The notes below the pieces were generated by a model that worked only from the letters and a program-made list of their open reading frames with translations, searched no databases and was not told where the DNA came from. A stretch of 10,219 bases of DNA from Promethearchaeia archaeon (GTDB lineage: Archaea > Asgardarchaeota > Lokiarchaeia > Sigyniarchaeales > SOKP01), in assembly GCA_029856295.1 (NCBI GenBank), contig JAHQWS010000024.1:1-10219 (forward strand), in the 5' to 3' direction. The position numbers and the translations under genes are program-made. Position 1 is the stretch's first letter. Each line of letters opens with the position of its first letter. Below are positions 6,676 through 10,219 of this stretch, in pieces.

Positions 6676-8304
6676 ATGTCTATTCATGGAAACCAATATA
6701 TTTTACCATTACTATTACGTAAAGAACCAAATTTACCTTATATTTATGAGAATGACGAATTAGCATTAGTTTTCTATTTATTGACCAAGGATTTAAAAAA
6801 AGAGAAGATATTATCTTTTTCAAAATTATTATGGCCTTTATTAAGTATTCAAGGAGTTATTTCAACTCATATTATAATCGATGGACTTAATATCTTTTCT
6901 AAAACTGGCAAATTCAGTAATCCTCCCAGGCAACCGTTAATCGGCCATATCTTAAGAAATATAGAAGGCAAATCAGAAATAGAAGTTTTAAACAAAATAA
7001 TTGAAATTTTAACATATATAGATGTCGAAGCAGAGGAAATTGGGACGGGAGAGGAATCTGAATATCAAAAACTCACTATTGATGGCCTGATTAATCCTGA
7101 ATATCTTCAATCCATTTTAAAGATAATACCATATATAGATTATTTGCCAATTACAGATTACTCTCCATTAGACACAAGTATCTCCACTGAAGATGCTTTA
7201 GATATTTCTGAAAAATATCGAAACACAATTGATACTATGAAAGGAAATGCATTCAGATGGGAAACTCAGATCTCATTAATAGATAAAGAAATAAATAAAT
7301 GGATGACTGATTTGACTGTTAAACTGAAAGATGTGGAATTATTATATTCTTCTCAAATTAATAAAACAAGTTCTACGATTGATAATACTCAAGTGAAAGA
7401 GCAATTAGAGTTAGAATATGATAAAATTGATCAATGGAAAACAAATGAGAAAAGGAATCTAATAGAAAATACTACCATTCTATTCAAGACTGCTGAAAGA
7501 AATCTACAAGAGATTATTAAAAAAATTAGGTTTTTTAGCCAAGAGGATTCGTTAAAGTCTAAAGTTTTTGAGGATCTTATTCATCCATTCGAAAACCATT
7601 TTAATTATTTGAAAGAGGAGAGTAAAACATTTATAGATAATGTGGAAAATTTACAAAAAAAATTCAATGAACTTAAAGAACAAGCTTCTCGGATTGATGT
7701 TGAAGCTGAAAGAAAACTTATAGAATTAAAAGGAGATTTGAATAAAAAACTCCAAGTCCGAGATACACAACTCGGTGTATTCAAAGAGGAAAAAGCGGAA
7801 AAACTTACCAAACTAAAAAATCTGCAAAATGAGAATGAAACATATATCAATAAAATTAAACAAATAATACAATTAAAAATAAAGGACTGTTTCCAAGATG
7901 CAAATGATTTAATTGATTGGTCTATAAAAGATACTCAAGATGAATTATTTTCTAAACCGATTCAATGGATATATATGCCAGTGCATGCTATGTTTATAGA
8001 GGATGAGGACTTAAAGGAGGAGCAAATGAAAGTTATTTTACCAGGTTATATAAGTGATATTAATTCATTATATGAAGATTTATCGGATTCTTTTGCGGAA
8101 TTAAGAACTCTGATAAATGAAAGAATTGATGATGATATGAGAATTCGATCAAATTTCGAATTTTCAGTTGAAAAAAATAATTTAATTAAAGATCCAAATT
8201 TTAAGAAAAGAATTGAAATGGGAATCTCCATTTTAAAAAATAAGGGATTAATGAACGATCAAATTGAAGCGAGTATTAAAGAAAAATTGGATTTAATATC
8301 TTAA
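6676..8304 (+). CDS. Coiled-coil protein of unrecognised family with N- and C-terminal globular segments
   Basis: A 542-residue, charged, apparently soluble protein with no signal peptide or membrane helix. Residues 1-165 look globular and mixed alpha/beta. A conserved-looking core reads FSKLLWPLLSIQG (48-60) followed by a hydrophobic strand ending IIIDGL (66-71). Residues about 170-425 are almost wholly helical and rich in K, E, Q and L, with likely coiled coil at 195-225 and most strongly at 310-400. A short hydrophobic beta-like segment, PIQWIYMPVHAMF (428-440), interrupts the helix and is followed by an acidic helical C-terminus. There is no Walker A motif, zinc hook or zinc ribbon, so it is not SMC/Rad50-like. 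I do not recognise the family. It has its own promoter candidate and is followed after 17 bases by a GNAT gene, so the two are probably one transcript. A scaffold or assembly role is only inference from the coiled coil. Confidence 0.85.
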   Translation: MSIHGNQYILPLLLRKEPNLPYIYENDELALVFYLLTKDLKKEKILSFSKLLWPLLSIQGVISTHIIIDGLNIFSKTGKFSNPPRQPLIGHILRNIEGKSEIEVLNKIIEILTYIDVEAEEIGTGEESEYQKLTIDGLINPEYLQSILKIIPYIDYLPITDYSPLDTSISTEDALDISEKYRNTIDTMKGNAFRWETQISLIDKEINKWMTDLTVKLKDVELLYSSQINKTSSTIDNTQVKEQLELEYDKIDQWKTNEKRNLIENTTILFKTAERNLQEIIKKIRFFSQEDSLKSKVFEDLIHPFENHFNYLKEESKTFIDNVENLQKKFNELKEQASRIDVEAERKLIELKGDLNKKLQVRDTQLGVFKEEKAEKLTKLKNLQNENETYINKIKQIIQLKIKDCFQDANDLIDWSIKDTQDELFSKPIQWIYMPVHAMFIEDEDLKEEQMKVILPGYISDINSLYEDLSDSFAELRTLINERIDDDMRIRSNFEFSVEKNNLIKDPNFKKRIEMGISILKNKGLMNDQIEASIKEKLDLIS

Positions 8305-8321
8305 AATTAATTCTACTTGCT

Positions 8322-8990
8322 ATGTCAGAATCAAAATTGGACCTAAAAAAAAGAAGAATAAGAGAATTTTTTTCAACTTTTAAATCGAAACATAAAGATA
8401 AAGATATCAGTGAGATTCAAAAAGAAGTTTTACAGCAAGGCATGATTTACACTCAAGTGCGCCTACCCGTTGAAAAAATCACCAAAGACTTTGAAGATTC
8501 ACTAAAAGAAAAAATTGAACAAGGCATTTTTCGTGCAAACATTCGAGTTGCCAGCAAAAGTGACCTTAATAGTATCATGGAGCTTTATAATAAAGCATGG
8601 CTAACAGCAAATACTCCGTTCCGACCGATTGAAATTGACTCCTTAAAGACTATTTTTAACGATCCAGATACCATATTTTTAATTGCTAAAGTATATGGAA
8701 GAGATTCTGGGTTTGTTATCCTTGATTTTGAAGGTGAAAATAAGGAATTTGCTATAATAGCTGCTCTTGGAGTTATACCAAGATTTCAGCGAAAAGGACT
8801 TGGAACAGTATTGGGAATGGCTGCTTGGAATTATATAAAAGAAAATCATCTGAATGTTAAGGAAATTAGAGCTGAGGTGTATAAAGATAATTTTAGCTCG
8901 TCTAATTTTATTAAATGGATTGGTTTTGAAGAATTTGGGAAGAAATTATATCGAAAAGAAGATTTCTTAATTGAAGAAGATATTGAATAA
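8322..8990 (+). CDS. GNAT-family N-acetyltransferase, first of a tandem pair
   Basis: A 222-residue cytoplasmic protein expected to transfer an acetyl group from acetyl-CoA to an unknown amine. The GNAT domain spans about residues 72-215. Motif A is LGVIPRFQRKGLGTVLG (149-165), with the acetyl-CoA pyrophosphate loop Q156-R-K-G159-L-G161. The strand-rich core before it contains SGFVILDFEG (129-138). The end of the domain has NFIKWIGFEEFG (187-198), the usual position of the last GNAT motifs. Ahead of the domain lies a 70-residue extension: a basic, helix-prone start (KKRRIREFF) and a block around LPVEKIT (48-54) that is shared with the next gene. It begins 17 bases after the coiled-coil gene with no evident Shine-Dalgarno, so translation coupling is likely. 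The substrate cannot be inferred; protein N-termini, lysines, polyamines and small molecules are all possible. Confidence 0.9.
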   Translation: MSESKLDLKKRRIREFFSTFKSKHKDKDISEIQKEVLQQGMIYTQVRLPVEKITKDFEDSLKEKIEQGIFRANIRVASKSDLNSIMELYNKAWLTANTPFRPIEIDSLKTIFNDPDTIFLIAKVYGRDSGFVILDFEGENKEFAIIAALGVIPRFQRKGLGTVLGMAAWNYIKENHLNVKEIRAEVYKDNFSSSNFIKWIGFEEFGKKLYRKEDFLIEEDIE

Positions 8991-8997
8991 ACCTTTA

Positions 8998-9004
8998 TTT
9001 TTTT
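8998..9004 (+). terminator. T7 run between the two GNAT genes
   Basis: A run of seven T lies eight bases after the first GNAT stop. It could end or attenuate the coiled-coil/GNAT transcript before the second paralogue. The 60-bp gap has only a weak TATA-like stretch (GATTATAATT near 9008-9017), so partial read-through is as likely as separate initiation. Confidence 0.3.
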
Positions 9005-9050
9005 CTAGATTATAATTCTTGATAACGAAAAAAATTATTTTAATATCAAA

Positions 9051-9692
9051 ATGTCAGAAGAAACTAGACCTAGTTTTAAGAGAAAAATGATAAGAAGTCT
9101 TTTTTTAGCTCTAGAAAGAAAAACTAAAGCAGAGGCAGAAGTTCAAGAGGAAATTGAAGTCACAGGAATGAAATACATCCAAATGAAGTTACCTGTGGAA
9201 AAAATTACTCCTGAATTTGAAGAAAAATTAAGAAAACGAGTTGAGAAAAATATACTTCGGGCTAAAATTAGAGAAGCGAAAATCGAAGATTTAGAAAGTG
9301 TTTCTCATGTCTATAATAGGAGTTGGATGACTTCTAGTACTCCGTATAGCCCATTGACAGCAGATTCTTTAAAACAAATCTATGACTATTCCGAAACTGT
9401 TATTTTATTAGCTAATGTATTTGGAACTGATGCTGGATTCGTAATACTTGATTTTGAAGGGACTGATAATGAAATTGGTGTAATCGCGGGTCTTGGAGTA
9501 ATTCCACGTTTTCAAGGAAAAGGACTTGGAACCGTATTAGGAATAGCGAGTTGGGATTATTTTAAAAAGAAAGGAGTAAAAGAACTTATATGTGAAGTAT
9601 ATACCGATAATAAGGTATCTTATAATTTCATAAAATCTTTAGGATTTGAAGATTATGATGCTAAAGTTTATTATAGTGAGGATTTTGTATGA
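9051..9692 (+). CDS. GNAT-family N-acetyltransferase, second of a tandem pair
   Basis: A 213-residue paralogue of the preceding gene. The two align with a one-residue offset through motif A and only a small indel later; about half the positions from residue 39 onward are identical by eye. Motif A is LGVIPRFQGKGLGTVLG (148-164), with the acetyl-CoA loop Q155-G-K-G158-L-G160. AGFVILDFEG (128-137), LPVEKIT (47-53) and DSLKQI (105-110) are shared with the first copy. The first 35 residues are again basic and helix-prone (FKRKMIRSLF) but diverged in sequence. The C-terminus stops at DFV, where the first copy continues for about eight acidic residues. No Shine-Dalgarno is visible before the ATG. 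Tandem duplication followed by divergence of substrate specificity is the simplest reading; the substrate is unknown. Confidence 0.9.
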   Translation: MSEETRPSFKRKMIRSLFLALERKTKAEAEVQEEIEVTGMKYIQMKLPVEKITPEFEEKLRKRVEKNILRAKIREAKIEDLESVSHVYNRSWMTSSTPYSPLTADSLKQIYDYSETVILLANVFGTDAGFVILDFEGTDNEIGVIAGLGVIPRFQGKGLGTVLGIASWDYFKKKGVKELICEVYTDNKVSYNFIKSLGFEDYDAKVYYSEDFV

Positions 9693-9735
9693 GAAAGCAA
9701 ATTCAGGATATTATTCTCAGTTTATAAGAAAAATC

Positions 9736-9750
9736 ATTTGTTTTTCAAAT
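9736..9750. terminator. Weak hairpin with T-rich loop in the convergent gap
   Basis: ATTTG, TTTTT and CAAAT form a 5-bp stem with a 5-base loop, 44 bases after the second GNAT stop and between convergent genes. It could contribute to ending plus-strand transcription, but the stem is short. Nothing else was recognised in the 119-bp gap (9693-9811) apart from the T-tract listed for the TPR gene. Confidence 0.2.
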
Positions 9751-9787
9751 CTTTCGATGTTAAATATTATAACCGATTTTATCTATC

Positions 9788-9793
9788 AAAAAA
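9788..9793 (-). terminator. Oligo-T run after the TPR gene
   Basis: On the minus strand a T6 run begins 18 bases after the TAA of the TPR gene. Its position fits an archaeal T-tract terminator. No hairpin is evident. Confidence 0.3.
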
Positions 9794-9811
9794 TTCCTTA
9801 TTATCAATACA

Positions 9812-10219
9812 TTAAAAGATGTTAGCATTCGAATCAAATAAAGAATTAATCTTCTCTGTTAATATTTTAATATTATACTCATCATTTAAATCCAAATAAT
9901 AGTCCTTAGCTTTTTGGAAGTATGAAAGGGCAAGCTCTGTTATCTCTTTATTAGCATAAATATCACCTAATTTATGTGTTATTTCTGCTATTTTCTTTAT
10001 ATAATTTAAATCCTTAAAAATATCTAAAGATTCTTCATAATATTTAATAGATTCTAAATCATCAAATTCTAAATAGAGTTGAGCTAATTTATATTTTAAT
10101 TCTGCGTAGCTTAAATCATCACCAAATTTATAATAGATTTCTCCTGCCAAATTATAATAATCTATAGATTTTTTATAATCTCCCATAGTTTCAAATAAAT
10201 TTGCTAAACTTTCTAACAC
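9812..10219 (-). CDS. TPR-repeat protein, N-terminus beyond the window
   Basis: The frame is open from the right edge of the window to a TAA at 9812, giving 135 residues. Three helical hairpin repeats with tetratricopeptide spacing are visible. They begin near residues 5 (LANLFETMGDYKKSIDYY), 45 (LAQLYLEFDDLESIKYY) and 84 (LGDIYANKEITELALSYF), about 40 residues apart. Each shows the alternating small/large TPR pattern and an aromatic-rich second helix. A shorter helix (117-128) caps the array. The 40-residue period is longer than the classical 34 and is typical of TPR_12-like arrays used for protein-protein interaction. The first visible codon is GTG, but TPR arrays are usually longer, so the true start is probably outside. 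The binding partner and any N-terminal effector domain cannot be seen. The gene converges on the second GNAT gene. Confidence 0.85.
   Translation of the reverse strand: MLESLANLFETMGDYKKSIDYYNLAGEIYYKFGDDLSYAELKYKLAQLYLEFDDLESIKYYEESLDIFKDLNYIKKIAEITHKLGDIYANKEITELALSYFQKAKDYYLDLNDEYNIKILTEKINSLFDSNANIF

Noticed and set aside
6660..6722. Short open frame from an ATG at 6660 just upstream of the coiled-coil gene
   Set aside because: It runs only about 20 codons, is out of frame with the gene, and its ATG overlaps the proposed Shine-Dalgarno.
7605..8231. Two minus-strand open frames (7605-7850 and 8046-8231) opposite the coiled-coil gene
   Set aside because: Their serine- and phenylalanine-rich products are what the reverse of Lys/Glu-rich coding sequence yields; no independent evidence supports them.
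6676..8304. SMC/Rad50-type ATPase for the coiled-coil protein
   Set aside because: There is no Walker A, signature or Walker B motif at either end and no zinc hook in the coil.
10217..10219. GTG at the right edge as the true start of the TPR gene
   Set aside because: The frame is open to the last base, there is no upstream sequence to judge, and TPR arrays usually have more repeats than the three seen here.

Overview
The window is AT-rich (about 70% A+T by eye) and protein-dense. It most likely comes from an archaeon, possibly of the Asgard (Promethearchaeota/Lokiarchaeia-like) group. Support for archaea: a glycyl-tRNA synthetase of the archaeal/eukaryotic alpha2 type, TATA-box-like promoters about 50 bases ahead of several starts, large surface proteins packed with N-X-S/T sequons, and oligo-T runs after genes. 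The Asgard assignment is an impression from overall protein style and is not proven by any single marker here.

Left part, minus strand (1-5461). Reading in the direction of transcription: a 500-residue glycyl-tRNA synthetase (5461-3959); a 224-bp AT-rich gap with a TATA-like box and a perfect 11-bp inverted repeat; a 937-residue cell-surface protein (3734-921) with a helical toroid-like N-terminal half, a stack of beta-sandwich domains and a C-terminal membrane anchor; and, 19 bases later, a second secreted sequon-rich protein (901 to beyond base 1) whose C-terminus lies outside the window. The last two look like a cell-envelope operon.

Right part, plus strand (5639-9692). A divergent promoter region (5462-5638) carrying a 14-bp direct repeat separates glyS from a 281-residue seven-helix membrane protein with a TTG start and signs of an internal 3+1+3 duplication. 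After a second promoter region come a 542-residue coiled-coil protein of unknown family and two tandem paralogous GNAT acetyltransferases (222 and 213 aa). The paralogues share a distinctive N-terminal extension. The coiled-coil gene and first GNAT gene are 17 bases apart and probably co-transcribed.

Right edge, minus strand (10219-9812): the C-terminal part of a TPR protein, convergent with the GNAT genes.

No RNA genes, CRISPR arrays or insertion sequences were seen. No gap between genes exceeds 300 bases. The items most worth a second look are the altered glycine-pocket motifs of the GlyRS, the duplicated 7TM protein, the coiled-coil/GNAT/GNAT cluster, and the domain architecture and sequon distribution of the large surface protein.
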